Of a stretch of DNA of 64,000 nucleotides, positions 33,780 through 43,487 are shown in pieces. The notes under the pieces are model-generated. The model made no database searches. It had not been told where the DNA came from and saw only the letters and a list, made by a program, of their open reading frames with translations. Each line of letters begins with the position of its first letter. Position 1 is the stretch's first letter. This DNA comes from an uncultured Caldisericota bacterium (lineage in GTDB: Bacteria > Caldisericota > Caldisericia > Cryosericales > Cryosericaceae), in contig CAIQIK010000049.1 of assembly GCA_903871855.1 (NCBI GenBank), forward strand, positions 31,612 through 95,611, given 5' to 3'. The position numbers and the translations under genes are program-made.

Positions 33780-35483
33780 CTAGCGAAGACCAGTGATGAC
33801 ACCGTCTCCCGTCACGTCGATATTCACCAGCGCAGGGACCTTGGAGAGTGCCGGCATGGTCTGCATCGTTCCACCCAATGGGTACAGGAAACGCGCACCG
33901 GTCGCGGCACGAATATCGCGAATGGGGAACAGGTATCCAGAGGGAGCGCCCTTGACATCGGGGTCATGGCTGATGGACAGTTGCGTCTTCGCCATGCAGA
34001 TGGGCCACTTGTCATAACCTGCCGCAGTGAACTCCTTGATGCGCTCGACCGCCAGAGGAGTCAGGTCGATGTCACTGGCACGGTAGATCGTACAAACCAG
34101 TTTGCGCATCTTGTCCTCGATGGTATCGGTCAACTCGTAAGGATAATGGACGGAACCCACCTTGGATGTCGATGCCACTTCCTGGACCGCGCGTGCCAGT
34201 TCCAGACCGCCCTCGCTGCCATCCAGGAAGAACGTATGCGGAAGGGCGGCCAGCGCACCAAACTGCAGCGCTTTGGTACGAACCATCGCTACCTCTTCGG
34301 CGGTGTCGTCCGGGAATCGGTTGATAGCGACGACGACTGGCAGACCATAGGAATGAACATTCTCGATATGCACCCGAAGGTTCTCACAGCCCAGCTCAAG
34401 TATCGGCATGTTGACGGCTGAAACAAGAGCGGGATCAAGTTTCCTGCCCGGCCTGACAGTGAACGCACCGCCGTGCATCTTGAGCGCGCGGATCGTAGCA
34501 ACGATAACCACACAATCAGGCGCCTTCATGCCAGCCTGGCGAAGCTTGATGTCCATGAGTTTCTCGAAGCCCATGTCGACACCAAACCCACTCTCTGTCA
34601 CGACATAGTCACCGAGTTTCAGAGCAATACGGTCGGACAGCACCGAGTTGTTGCCAAAGGCGATGTTGGCGAATGGTCCGATGTGAACAAAGGAGGGCGT
34701 GCCTTCTTCGGTCTGAACCAAGTTGGGATAAATGGCATCTTTGAGGACAGCAGCCAAGCTTCCGGTTGCCCGCAGGTCCGCGACCGTTACGGCAGCTCCC
34801 CTGCGGCTGTGCGCAACGACAATCTCCGACAGACGCTGGTGCAGATCTTCGAATCCCGTCGTCAGGCCCATGATGGCCATGATAGGCGAAGCGGCGGTAA
34901 TGTCGAAGCCGGTCTCGTACGACGTCTCTGTCTTGACACCGTTTTTCTTCTCTGTGAGCTGGATCGTGAGCTTACGCATGGACCGGTCTTCCACGTCCAT
35001 AGTCCGGCGCCAGCTGATGCTCTGAGGGTCAATGTCCAGTTCGTTTCCCTGAAAGATATGGTTGTCCACCACGGCGGCCAGCAGGTTGGTTGCTGTCTCT
35101 ACTGCATGGATGTCACCCGTGAAGTGCAGATTGATCTGCTCCATCGGGAAGAGAGAAGACTTGCCACCCCCTGTTCCACCGCCCTTGATACCAAAGACTG
35201 GACCCATGGACGGTTCGCGCAGTGTGTTGACCGTCTTGAATCCCAGCCTGTTCAGCGCCATGCCCAGCCCGATGGTTGTGACGGTCTTGCCTTCGCCAAA
35301 CGGTGTCGGTGTGATTGCTGTCACGTCGATGTACTTTCCATCCGGCTTATCCTGCAGGCGATCGAGGATGTGGTAGTCAATCTTGGCCATGTACTTGCCA
35401 ACGAAATCGACTTCCTCGTCTCGGATGCCTAGCGACAGCGCAATATCACCAATGTTGTTCTTGTTAGTTGCTTTTTCAAACAT
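33780..35483 (-). CDS. fhs: formate-tetrahydrofolate ligase
   Basis: A 567-residue enzyme. The ATP-binding loop is 'TPTPFGEGKTVTTIG'; 'REPSMGPVFGIKGGGTGGG' and 'FPMEQINLHFTGD' are signature blocks. It makes 10-formyl-THF from formate, THF and ATP, feeding purine synthesis or the methyl branch of the acetyl-CoA pathway. The ATG at 35483 has GGGAG 8 nt upstream. No other one-carbon gene is adjacent, so its pathway here is open. Confidence 0.95.
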   Translation of the reverse strand: MFEKATNKNNIGDIALSLGIRDEEVDFVGKYMAKIDYHILDRLQDKPDGKYIDVTAITPTPFGEGKTVTTIGLGMALNRLGFKTVNTLREPSMGPVFGIKGGGTGGGKSSLFPMEQINLHFTGDIHAVETATNLLAAVVDNHIFQGNELDIDPQSISWRRTMDVEDRSMRKLTIQLTEKKNGVKTETSYETGFDITAASPIMAIMGLTTGFEDLHQRLSEIVVAHSRRGAAVTVADLRATGSLAAVLKDAIYPNLVQTEEGTPSFVHIGPFANIAFGNNSVLSDRIALKLGDYVVTESGFGVDMGFEKLMDIKLRQAGMKAPDCVVIVATIRALKMHGGAFTVRPGRKLDPALVSAVNMPILELGCENLRVHIENVHSYGLPVVVAINRFPDDTAEEVAMVRTKALQFGALAALPHTFFLDGSEGGLELARAVQEVASTSKVGSVHYPYELTDTIEDKMRKLVCTIYRASDIDLTPLAVERIKEFTAAGYDKWPICMAKTQLSISHDPDVKGAPSGYLFPIRDIRAATGARFLYPLGGTMQTMPALSKVPALVNIDVTGDGVITGLR

Positions 35484-35557
35484 GGAACACACTCCCTTTT
35501 CATGTGGTACACCTTATTATTATGCCCCTAATCCGATTCCGGCGCACCGAGCAGGGC

Positions 35558-36373
35558 TCAGATAAGTCCGAAATAGTGTGCTGCAAACGTAAAAACTGCC
35601 GCGGCAACACAATAGAGCGCAAACCACTGCATCTTGCCTTTTCGCGCAACCTTGAGCAGCAACCCGATCGCGACGAGGCTGGTCAGCGCACTGACGACGA
35701 CACCAATGCCGACTTCTGTGAGAGCGCTTGAGGACATCCCTGCCTGCAGAAAATCCTTGACCTTGAAGATTGCGGCGCCCGCGATGGTTGGGATGGCCAT
35801 GAGAAAACTGAAATGGGCGGCATCCTCTTGCTTGAGGCCCCTGTAAACGCCGACGGACATCGTCGTTCCACTGCGCGAAAGACCCGGCAAAAGTGCAAAC
35901 ACCTGGCCGATGCCGATGGCAAGAGCATCTTTCCAGCCGACCTCACGGATCGTCTTGGTCGTCGACGAGAACCGCTGCAGGAACAGCAGGATGGCTGTGG
36001 CCAGGAACATGGCCGCCACAACATAGTAGCTGGAGAAGGCCTTCTCGATGGTGGCACTGAACAGTGCACCAATCACTCCAGATGGGATGATGGCCGCAAT
36101 GATGAGCCAGAACATGTTGCGCCTGCGTGTTTCCTCGTGAGACCGACTGCTATGGAAGGTTGCAAGAAATCCCCGGAATAAACCCACAATGTCACCCCAG
36201 AAGAAGATGACCAACGCGATAAGGCTGCCAAAGTGCAAGGCCACGTCAATGGCCAGCGTCGAATCGGCCCTGAGCAGTCTCGAGACTACGACCAGATGCC
36301 CCGAGCTGCTGACGGGCAGGAACTCGGTCAGCCCCTGTACGATTCCTAGTACAATGCTTTTCCACAGTACCAT
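35558..36373 (-). CDS. uppP: undecaprenyl-diphosphatase (bacitracin resistance)
   Basis: A 271-residue membrane enzyme of the BacA/UppP family. 'GIVQGLTEFLPVSSSGHL' (catalytic Glu and Ser-rich loop) and 'LLPGLSRSGTTMSVGV' (second loop with Arg/Ser) are intact. It recycles the lipid carrier undecaprenyl pyrophosphate for cell-wall synthesis, so the organism makes peptidoglycan or a related wall polymer. GGAGG lies 6 nt before the ATG. Confidence 0.94.
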   Translation of the reverse strand: MVLWKSIVLGIVQGLTEFLPVSSSGHLVVVSRLLRADSTLAIDVALHFGSLIALVIFFWGDIVGLFRGFLATFHSSRSHEETRRRNMFWLIIAAIIPSGVIGALFSATIEKAFSSYYVVAAMFLATAILLFLQRFSSTTKTIREVGWKDALAIGIGQVFALLPGLSRSGTTMSVGVYRGLKQEDAAHFSFLMAIPTIAGAAIFKVKDFLQAGMSSSALTEVGIGVVVSALTSLVAIGLLLKVARKGKMQWFALYCVAAAVFTFAAHYFGLI

Positions 36374-36444
36374 TAGTGACCTCCAGTTATGGCGTCAACC
36401 ACATGCAACATGGTAGACAAACGCCTCCAAAAAGCAAAGACGCT

Positions 36445-36467
36445 GACCGCAGAATCCTTCTGCGGTC
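36445..36467 (-). terminator. terminator after the glutamine amidotransferase gene
   Basis: A perfect 9-bp stem (GACCGCAGA / TCTGCGGTC) with a 5-nt loop, 19 bp past the stop. On the minus strand TCTTTGCTTTTT follows after a short gap. Confidence 0.6.
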
Positions 36468-36485
36468 GATCGTTGTGACTCAACT

Positions 36486-37214
36486 TCAGATGAGAGAAGC
36501 GATTGTGTGCCTTCCAGGCGTCAGGATAGCCAGCGAACCGTTGGGCAATTCCTCCCAGGAACCCCCGCCCAAAGGCTCGCTGGCGACGAGTTCCCTGTCA
36601 TTCTGGTGCTGCAGGTACATACTGTGTCGGTCCGGATCGGTACTGTAGTGAAAAGCGTACATGCATCGTCCGTCGCAGAGAAGGAAGTTGAGGCCCGTGA
36701 AGTCGCCCACGGACGCCACCTCGCGGACAGCACCCAGCAGAGCGTCGATGGGGTCGGTTGCCGACTCGAGGTGCTGCAGCAGCAAGGCGAAGTAGACTTC
36801 ACTGTCGCTTTCGCCTTCAAGGCCGTTCCTGAACTTTGGCAAGAGGTGCTCCATCAGACGTTCGCGCGAGCAGTACCCGTTGTGACAGAATGCCCAGTGC
36901 CCCGCGACAAACGGGTGCGTGTTGGCCAGCAGGCGTGATGTGCGACTGCGGCGGCGGACGTGAGCAAGTGCAATCTGGGCACTGACTTCACGGGAAGTCC
37001 GCTCAAAGAGCGGCGATTCGTTTGCAGGCACCGGTTCCTTGACAACGTGGGGACGGTCTTGCTCACCGTCATACCATCCGATGCCCCAGCCGTCGGCGTT
37101 GGGTTCGCCCGATTTGTCGGCAATCGCCAGCGAACGCAGCGAAGGCTCGACGTCCGTCATCCAGGGAGCGACGGATTGTGGTGTCGTGGCGACCATTCCA
37201 AACATTCGGCACAT
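36486..37214 (-). CDS. class II glutamine amidotransferase (YafJ/GATase_4-like)
   Basis: A 242-residue protein with the N-terminal nucleophile Cys2 after Met removal ('MCRMFGMV'). 'NADGWGIGWYDG', 'LAHVRRRS' and 'NTHPFVAGHWAFCHNGYC' are the Ntn-hydrolase glutaminase motifs. It should release ammonia from glutamine or act as an amidohydrolase; the family includes YafJ and EgtC-like enzymes. No synthase partner domain or neighbour is seen, so the acceptor is unknown. GGAGG lies before the ATG. Confidence 0.85.
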   Translation of the reverse strand: MCRMFGMVATTPQSVAPWMTDVEPSLRSLAIADKSGEPNADGWGIGWYDGEQDRPHVVKEPVPANESPLFERTSREVSAQIALAHVRRRSRTSRLLANTHPFVAGHWAFCHNGYCSRERLMEHLLPKFRNGLEGESDSEVYFALLLQHLESATDPIDALLGAVREVASVGDFTGLNFLLCDGRCMYAFHYSTDPDRHSMYLQHQNDRELVASEPLGGGSWEELPNGSLAILTPGRHTIASLI

Positions 37215-37424
37215 CAGCGTTCCTCCACAGGCAGGCCACCCACGCCCGCCCTGCGTTCATGATACGTCGGCGGCGCTCACATGCAATTGTGAATACCGAA
37301 AGTACCTGGTACAATGGTTTTCACAATTGGAGTCGGGAACGAAGGTCGACCACGAATTCGGCCTCACCTTCGGGCGAGATACCATACTTGTGATGGTTGG
37401 CAGTCTCCATGAGGACGACGTCCC

Positions 37425-38111
37425 TCAATGCGTGAGACTGTTTGCAAACAATGTCCCGGCAACCGCCACGAGGACGATAGCGGCGAGCCAGCCGATGAAC
37501 AGTCCCGAGAACAGCCGCTTGCGCTCGCCTTCGGTCATGCTGCACAGACCGAGGAACATGAACCCGAAGACACCGGACAAGACAGCAAGAGTCAGTCCCG
37601 CCCTGAGGTTGACCTGGTGCCAGACCACTGGATCGGCAAACGTCGCGGGCACGCGGAACCCAAGCCACGGATTGGGCGTGGAGAACGCCGACAGAACCCC
37701 AGTGACGGCAACGGCAAAACAGCCGACGGCAACCAGGAGAGGTATAGTCCTGCCGACCTCCATGTCGCCAGCTGTGACGCCACTGTCCCGCGCAACCTGT
37801 TCGGAGTAGCGCCAGAGCCAGACACTTGCGATGAGGATGTACGCCATAAGTGCTCCCACGACGTACTGCCCCACATCCTGCGTGACGACCCCAGTAATGC
37901 CAAGCAGGTCGACGATCCCTGCCACTGTTCCCCCTGCGACAAACACGAGTCCCGTCTTTCGATTTACGACGTTCCAGACACGGTCGTCCGCCATCGTGGC
38001 AGGAAACCGCGCGCCGTAGATGCCGTTGCGCTTCACCTTGCCCAGCATGAGCGGAACCCCAAGGATTACAAACAGCAGCGCGAGCCCAAGACCTGTAAGA
38101 AGATTTTCCAT
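37425..38111 (-). CDS. SdpI-family membrane protein
   Basis: A 228-residue protein with about six helices and two copies of the SdpI signature: 'NGIYGARFPATMADDRVW' (residues 29-46) and 'WLGFRVPATFADPVVWHQV' (about 148-166). SdpI of Bacillus is the immunity protein against the SdpC toxin and a signalling partner of its repressor; most homologs are uncharacterised. No SdpC or SdpR gene is adjacent. Between it and the amidotransferase gene (37215-37424) no gene is supported. Confidence 0.75.
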   Translation of the reverse strand: MENLLTGLGLALLFVILGVPLMLGKVKRNGIYGARFPATMADDRVWNVVNRKTGLVFVAGGTVAGIVDLLGITGVVTQDVGQYVVGALMAYILIASVWLWRYSEQVARDSGVTAGDMEVGRTIPLLVAVGCFAVAVTGVLSAFSTPNPWLGFRVPATFADPVVWHQVNLRAGLTLAVLSGVFGFMFLGLCSMTEGERKRLFSGLFIGWLAAIVLVAVAGTLFANSLTH

Positions 38112-38177
38112 CAGTATTCATCCTTTCGCCGGAGCCCTATGCCCTGACATAGTGCATACCCATCACGTCCACTTGAT

Positions 38178-38206
38178 AATATACGTGCATCATGCTTCCG
38201 CCACAA
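38178..38206 (-). promoter_or_regulatory. promoter for the SdpI-like gene
   Basis: Minus-strand TTGTGG and TATATT separated by 17 bp, about 67 bp before the start codon. The remainder of 38112-38460 shows no gene I can support. Confidence 0.45.
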
Positions 38207-38460
38207 CGACACGTGCAAACGGAGGCCTCCAGGACTCTTCGCCCAGCTCCCGAGCGAAGGAGTTGCGCCGACACGGACAGCACGAGTGGCAGTCTTGCAT
38301 GCCGACACCATGTCACCAACTCACGTCCTCACCCCGACGTCTTCGCAGAGCCCAGTTGCTGTCGCTTTCCTCATTCAACAATGCGTGACCATGCGAACTC
38401 GACATCCTGTTTATACGAGTATCGGGAACCGCCGTGCTGATAATCTAATGATCGACTTCC

Positions 38461-39903
38461 TCATGAACTACCGATAAGCCCCCAGACCACACGAAGCACG
38501 TCGCGCGCAGCCGTGCCGAGCTCAGCTGCGGGGAGGTCGGCCGCCGTGTCAGCTGCGGAGTGATACCATGGGGCTTCTCTCCCATGCGCTGCGAACATGC
38601 AGTTGGGGACACCGAGCCTGCTGAACGTCTCGTGGTCAGACCCCCCTGTCCAAGGGATGACCGCGAGTGAAGCGCCATCCCGGATTGCGCTAGAGACAGC
38701 ATCCATGATTGCCCGGTTAGATGGATCAACCGCTACTCCAAGGCCCGACGTGGACCGCATCATGTCCAGATCAAGCACCGCAGTCAGCGATTGAGCGAGT
38801 TCGGGGGCCGCCGCCACAAATGCGGCAGAACCCAGCAGTCCTTCTTCCTCCCCACTGAAAGCAACGAACCAGATCGATACCGGAGGAACCGCACCCAGCG
38901 ATACCATCGAGTGTGCCATCTCTAGCATCACGGCAACACCCGACGCATCATCGTCGGCTCCGGGGTACATCACGCCCGACCTATCGGTCCCCAGATGGTC
39001 GAAGTGTGCGCAAACCATGATCGGCCGAGTGTTGTCAGTCCCGGGGAACACACCGGCTACGTTGAACGCCGTCGCATCCGCCTTCCATGACGCCGTGATG
39101 CCGAAGCTTACCTTTAAGTTGAGATCACGGGAGACAACATCACCCTGCCACGCCTGCTGTGCGATTTCGTCGAACGAGAGCCCTGCCGCCCAAAACAGAG
39201 AACGCGCGCCAGCCAAAGATGCGAGAGCCGAAACTGGTGCGTCGGGAAGGGCGGACACTACCTGGCCGTGCATGTCGAACGGATTGGGCGCCGAAGGCAT
39301 ATCGAGGATGACGACGCCGGCTGCGCCATGTGCGGCAGCCTCCCCCACCTTGGTCGCCAGGTACGTCTGCGATTCGGGAACGGAACGCGTTGGGGCACTG
39401 TAACGCAACAGGATCACGACCTTGCCTACGACATCTAGACCTGCATACTCGTCATAGCCCGCCATCTGAACCCCGAACCCCGCAAGCACAGCGTCGGCCT
39501 CAATGCTCCCATTTCCGGCGTATGGGACTGCCATGCCACGGTCACCAAGGAAAGACTCGCCAGGCGTCCCGCTTGCCTTGATGCCCGTAAATGAGCTCAC
39601 GACGTACAGTGGCGCGCCATAGGTGGCAAGGTAGTCCTTGTACGCGGGAGGTTCTTGCAGGCCAATCGTTTTGAATTGTGAAGCTATCCATGCGGCGGCT
39701 CGTGCCTCGCCGGGCGTTCCAGTGCGGCGACCGGTATACGTTGGTGAGGCAAGCTCGGCAACAGCTCCGTAAGCACGCTGGGCGTTCACTGCAGACACAA
39801 CCTGGTCCACAGCTGGCCACGTGGCCCGGGGTCTGCATCCTGCAATGGTGATGATGAGCAGTACCAGAACGACCCATCTACGATTCGTAGTAACCTCCTC
39901 CAC
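38461..39903 (-). CDS. M28-family metallopeptidase lipoprotein with PA domain
   Basis: About 480 residues. Read from the GTG at 39903, the N-terminus is a lipoprotein signal ('VVLVLLIITIAGC', lipobox Cys). An inserted PA-like domain lies around residues 110-230. The zinc-peptidase core shows 'CAHFDHLG' and 'GADDDASGVAVML' (His, Asp ligands), 'FSGEEEGLLGS' (catalytic Glu-Glu), 'LDLDMM' and 'GSDHETFSRLGVP' (last His ligand). It probably is an aminopeptidase on the outer face of the membrane, trimming peptides for uptake. An ATG at 39972 would extend the n-region to an unlikely 30 residues, so the GTG is preferred though its ribosome site is weak. Confidence 0.83.
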   Translation of the reverse strand: MEEVTTNRRWVVLVLLIITIAGCRPRATWPAVDQVVSAVNAQRAYGAVAELASPTYTGRRTGTPGEARAAAWIASQFKTIGLQEPPAYKDYLATYGAPLYVVSSFTGIKASGTPGESFLGDRGMAVPYAGNGSIEADAVLAGFGVQMAGYDEYAGLDVVGKVVILLRYSAPTRSVPESQTYLATKVGEAAAHGAAGVVILDMPSAPNPFDMHGQVVSALPDAPVSALASLAGARSLFWAAGLSFDEIAQQAWQGDVVSRDLNLKVSFGITASWKADATAFNVAGVFPGTDNTRPIMVCAHFDHLGTDRSGVMYPGADDDASGVAVMLEMAHSMVSLGAVPPVSIWFVAFSGEEEGLLGSAAFVAAAPELAQSLTAVLDLDMMRSTSGLGVAVDPSNRAIMDAVSSAIRDGASLAVIPWTGGSDHETFSRLGVPNCMFAAHGREAPWYHSAADTAADLPAAELGTAARDVLRVVWGLIGSS

Positions 39904-39963
39904 TCGCGTGCACCCGCTGTCGACCGAGGCTCGACCACGAGATTCGCACTCCACAACGTCGCC

Positions 39964-39991
39964 TTGACTCATCCTGGCGCTACCCTACAAT
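39964..39991 (+). promoter_or_regulatory. promoter for the phosphofructokinase operon
   Basis: TTGACT and TACAAT with a 16-bp spacer; transcription would start about 50 nt before the first pfk ATG. This is among the best matches to consensus in the window. Confidence 0.65.
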
Positions 39992-40049
39992 GGAAGCGCG
40001 TTACATCTACTATTTTATTAAGTATGTACGAATGGAGGTCGACTCATAG

Positions 40050-41066
40050 ATGAGAATCGGAATCCTGACAGGTGGCGGGGATTGCTCTGGGCTCAACGCG
40101 GCGATACGCGGTGCGGTGTTCAGAGCGCTCGACTACGGAGACGAGTGCATTGGCCTTGTCGGGGGCTGGCAGGGGCTTCTCTCTCGTGAGATCGAACCAC
40201 TGGACCTAGCCCGCGTCGACGAGATCATCGACCGGGGCGGCACCATTCTGGGCACCTCCAGGACCAACCCGTTCAAGGATCCTGTTCTTGTCCAGCAGAC
40301 CATTGCCAACATCGCGGCGATTGGGCTCGATGCTCTTATTGCCATAGGCGGCGACGACACGCTTGGCGTAGCCGCTAAGCTTGCAGCTATGGGCGTTAAG
40401 GTCGTCGGCGTTCCAAAGACAATGGACAATGACTTGTCGGGAACGGACTTCACATTCGGATTCGATACAGCAGTGAGTGTTGCCCTCGACGCGTCGCGAA
40501 GGCTGAAGGACACTGCACTGTCTCATCGGCGCATCATCGTCTTGGAAGTCATGGGCAGGCACGCCGGATGGGTTGCCCTCTACACCGGCATCGGTTCAGG
40601 AGCCGATTGCACACTGATCCCCGAGGTCCCCATCGACTGGGACGCCGTAGTGCGCCAGGTCATGACCGCCTACAAGCGCAAAAAGTACGCATTCATCGTC
40701 GTGAGCGAGGGCGTGGAAGTCACGCAGGTAACCGGCGAGAAGCTGGACGACTTCGGCCACATGTTGCTGCAAAACAGAGGTGTGGGGCCGGAAGTAGCCA
40801 GGATCCTCGAGGAGAAGACAGGGATCTCGACGCGTTCGGCCACGATAGGACACATCCAGCGGGGAGGCAGCCCCACATTGTTCGACCGTATCCTGGGATC
40901 CCGCGTCGGTGTGAAAGCGGTCGAGATGGTCCATGACGGTGACTTCGGCAAGATGGCTGCTCTCTGCGGCATCAAACTCATCGCGGTTCCTCTCACCGAA
41001 GCTGTTGGCAAGCTCAAGACGGTCCCTCAGGAGTGGGTCGACCTCCTGAAGGTCTTCTCCAAGTAG
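40050..41066 (+). CDS. 6-phosphofructokinase, predicted PPi-dependent type
   Basis: A 338-residue PFK. The phosphoryl-donor loop reads 'GGDDTLG', with Asp where ATP-using PfkA has Gly104, and 'GVPKTMDNDLSGTDFTFGFD' has Lys where ATP-PFK has Gly124. This Asp/Lys pair is the known hallmark of pyrophosphate-dependent PFK. 'MGRHAGWVAL' and 'GHIQRGGSPTLFDRI' complete the fructose-6-P site. A PPi enzyme saves ATP and works in both glycolysis and gluconeogenesis, fitting an energy-limited anaerobe. GGAGG lies about 11 nt before the ATG. It is first in a four-gene operon with a second PFK and a two-component system. Confidence 0.88.
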   Translation: MRIGILTGGGDCSGLNAAIRGAVFRALDYGDECIGLVGGWQGLLSREIEPLDLARVDEIIDRGGTILGTSRTNPFKDPVLVQQTIANIAAIGLDALIAIGGDDTLGVAAKLAAMGVKVVGVPKTMDNDLSGTDFTFGFDTAVSVALDASRRLKDTALSHRRIIVLEVMGRHAGWVALYTGIGSGADCTLIPEVPIDWDAVVRQVMTAYKRKKYAFIVVSEGVEVTQVTGEKLDDFGHMLLQNRGVGPEVARILEEKTGISTRSATIGHIQRGGSPTLFDRILGSRVGVKAVEMVHDGDFGKMAALCGIKLIAVPLTEAVGKLKTVPQEWVDLLKVFSK

Positions 41067-41068
41067 CC

Positions 41069-42028
41069 ATGAAACGCATCGGACTTCTGACGAGCGGTGG
41101 CGACGCCAGCGGTATGAACGCTGCTATCCGCGCCGTTGTCCGCACGGCTGCGTCCATGAGAGTCGAGGCGGTCGGGTTCGAGCGCGGCTACGACGGACTG
41201 GTATCCAACACCTGGATAGAACTCAATGCACGCAGCGTCTCGGGCATCCTGGAGCTCGGAGGCACGATGCTGAAAAGTGCCCGCAGTGAGCTGTTCCGCA
41301 CTGAGGAAGGCCGCAAGCAGGCAGCGCTCGTCGTTCAGCAAAACCAGCTGGACGGCCTGGTCATCATCGGGGGTAACGGCTCGCAGACTGGTGGTTACCT
41401 GCTCGGCAAGTTGGGCGTTCCCGTCGTTGGGGTCGCGTCGACCATCGACAACGACCTGTATGGGTTTGACTACACCATCGGGTTTGACACGGCCGTCAAC
41501 ATCGCCATCGACGCCATCGACCGTATCCGTGACGTGGCGGAGTCTCACGACCGCGTGTTTGTCGTTGAGGTCATGGGCAGGGACAATGGCTCCATTGCAC
41601 TCGAAGCCGCTCTCGCGACGGGAGCCGACATCGTTCTGACCCCGGAATTACCCTTCAGCATCCCCAAACTCATCACACGCCTGCACGACGACGTCAAGGC
41701 GCAGAAGAAACACCACATCATCGTTATGGCAGAAGGCACAGGGCATGCAGAGGAGCTGTCTCACTACATCGATGCCAACTTGCCGGTGGAGTGCAGGGCG
41801 ACCGTTCTTGGCTACGTCCAGCGAGGGGGGAGTCCCACACGCTTCGACCGTATCCTGGCCAGCACATCGGGGGAAGCGGCAGTTGTCGCTCTCAGCGAAG
41901 GTCGCTCGAATGTCATCGCAGGAACACGCGACGGACATATTGTCCTTCAGGAGACGCTCGAAGCAGTCACCCGGCGCAACCTTCTCAAGCCAGAGCTTGT
42001 GGAACTGCTGAAGCGAGTATCCATCTAG
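41069..42028 (+). CDS. pfkA: 6-phosphofructokinase, predicted ATP-dependent type
   Basis: A 319-residue PFK starting 2 bp after the upstream PFK stop, so the two are translationally coupled. Here the donor loop is 'GGNGSQTG' (Gly at position 104, and Asn instead of Asp103) and 'VASTIDNDLYGFDYTIGFD' (Ser at position 124), with no Asp/Lys pair, which points to ATP as donor. 'MGRDNGSIAL' and 'GYVQRGGSPTRFDRI' bind fructose-6-P. The Asp103-to-Asn change is worth noting because Asp103 binds Mg-ATP in E. coli. Paired ATP- and PPi-type enzymes would allow switching by energy state. Confidence 0.88.
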   Translation: MKRIGLLTSGGDASGMNAAIRAVVRTAASMRVEAVGFERGYDGLVSNTWIELNARSVSGILELGGTMLKSARSELFRTEEGRKQAALVVQQNQLDGLVIIGGNGSQTGGYLLGKLGVPVVGVASTIDNDLYGFDYTIGFDTAVNIAIDAIDRIRDVAESHDRVFVVEVMGRDNGSIALEAALATGADIVLTPELPFSIPKLITRLHDDVKAQKKHHIIVMAEGTGHAEELSHYIDANLPVECRATVLGYVQRGGSPTRFDRILASTSGEAAVVALSEGRSNVIAGTRDGHIVLQETLEAVTRRNLLKPELVELLKRVSI

Positions 42029-42053
42029 TCTTGCTTCATCACGGGAGGAAAAA

Positions 42054-43451
42054 TTGGGCCGAGTTTTCAAGTCGCTGACCTTCCAGATCATCGTGACTGC
42101 CCTGCTCATCGTGGGCGTTTCCATGGCAATTCTGAGCAACCGCCTCATTGTTGAATTTCAGGACGAGCTCGTCATCAAGGAAAGCGAGACCCTCCAGGCG
42201 ATAGGATCGCAGGCTGTCGAGCGTTGGAACCGCATCTACCGCGAACTGTCCAGCAGCTACAAGTTCGACACGCTGAGCCAAAACAAGCAGAATGAGTTGG
42301 TGAGCGTCTTCCTCTCCAAGCCTTATTCTGACTACATTAACGTGTTCAAGGGCAACTTCCCCCGTGTCAGCATCGGGTACCAGATCAACCTCTTCACACC
42401 AAGCCTCGTCTACCTGACCGACGAGTCGCGCAACCCGCTACCCAAGCTGACCGTCGCTCTTCCCTTGAAGGCAGGCACACGAACTGTCGGCTATCTGGTC
42501 ATCGACAAGGACATGCCCCAGGTCCTCGCTCCGCTGCAACAGGTCCGTTTCGAGGCCTTCAAGGCTTCGACTGTCTCTATCGCACTGAGTGGAGCAGCGA
42601 CAATCATTCTGTTGACCTTCTTCCTGATTCGGCTGCTGTCCCTGCGCCGCAGCGTCGTTCGGCTCAAGACCAATCTGGACACGCGCATACCGCGCGGTGG
42701 AGGGGAACTGGGAGAGATCTCGCGCGCTGTTGCCGACCTGGCACACTCACTCAAGCGGAGCATCGAAGAAGCGAAGCAGACCGAGGCTCTCAAGACCCTC
42801 GGTATCTTTACGACCGGCATCGCCCACGAGGTGCGCAACCCGCTCACGAGCATCAAGGGATACGCGAGTCTTCTGGAGAAGAAGCTGCAGGGACGTCCCG
42901 AAGCCAAGTACATCATCCCCATCTCCAGCGAAGCCGACCGTCTCGAAGCGCTGGTCAAGGACCTGCTCACCTTTGGGCGACCTGCACCGCCTCAGCCGGT
43001 CGAATTTGACCTGCGTGGGTTCTTCGAATCGATGAGCGAGCTCATGACGCAGCAGTTCAAGGAGGGCCACGCAACTCTCGACCTCCGGGTGCCACAGGTT
43101 ACGGTCACGTGGGATGCACGTCAGACCGAGCAGATGTTTATGAACCTTCTGCAGAACGCCATACAGTCGATGCAGGACAAGAGCGGCGGAACCGTCACAG
43201 TCACTGCAAGAACCGAAGCAGATCGTGTCATCGTTGACATACGCGACGTCGGTGCTGGTATCAGGGACGAGGACAGGCCAAAGATGTTTACCCCGTTCTT
43301 CACAACCAAGGAACATGGGACGGGTCTTGGCCTTCCCATTTCCCAGAAAATCGCGTCCTTTCACAATGGGGTCATCACCTATCAGAGCACGGAGGGAGAA
43401 GGCACCACTTTCACTGTCAACATGCAGCGAATCATCAATCCTGCTGTTTGA
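42054..43451 (+). CDS. membrane sensor histidine kinase (NtrB/AtoS-like)
   Basis: A 465-residue kinase starting at TTG with GGGAGG 5-7 nt upstream. A helix at residues 8-27, a sensor domain outside the membrane (30-165), a second helix (about 175-198), a HAMP-like linker, then the phospho-acceptor 'TTGIAHEVRNPLTSIKGY' (His near residue 259) and an ATPase domain with 'NLLQNAIQSM', 'DVGAGIRDED' and 'GTGLGLPISQ'. It forms a two-component pair with the next gene. Location behind two PFK genes hints at sensing carbon or energy status, but the ligand is unknown. Confidence 0.9.
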   Translation: MGRVFKSLTFQIIVTALLIVGVSMAILSNRLIVEFQDELVIKESETLQAIGSQAVERWNRIYRELSSSYKFDTLSQNKQNELVSVFLSKPYSDYINVFKGNFPRVSIGYQINLFTPSLVYLTDESRNPLPKLTVALPLKAGTRTVGYLVIDKDMPQVLAPLQQVRFEAFKASTVSIALSGAATIILLTFFLIRLLSLRRSVVRLKTNLDTRIPRGGGELGEISRAVADLAHSLKRSIEEAKQTEALKTLGIFTTGIAHEVRNPLTSIKGYASLLEKKLQGRPEAKYIIPISSEADRLEALVKDLLTFGRPAPPQPVEFDLRGFFESMSELMTQQFKEGHATLDLRVPQVTVTWDARQTEQMFMNLLQNAIQSMQDKSGGTVTVTARTEADRVIVDIRDVGAGIRDEDRPKMFTPFFTTKEHGTGLGLPISQKIASFHNGVITYQSTEGEGTTFTVNMQRIINPAV

Positions 43452-43487
43452 CTCGGACTTCGAAACCAATAAACTGTGTAATTGCCT

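Noticed and set aside
37286..37315. TTGTGA-N18-TACAAT promoter on the plus strand
   Set aside because: No plus-strand gene follows; the flanking genes are both on the minus strand.
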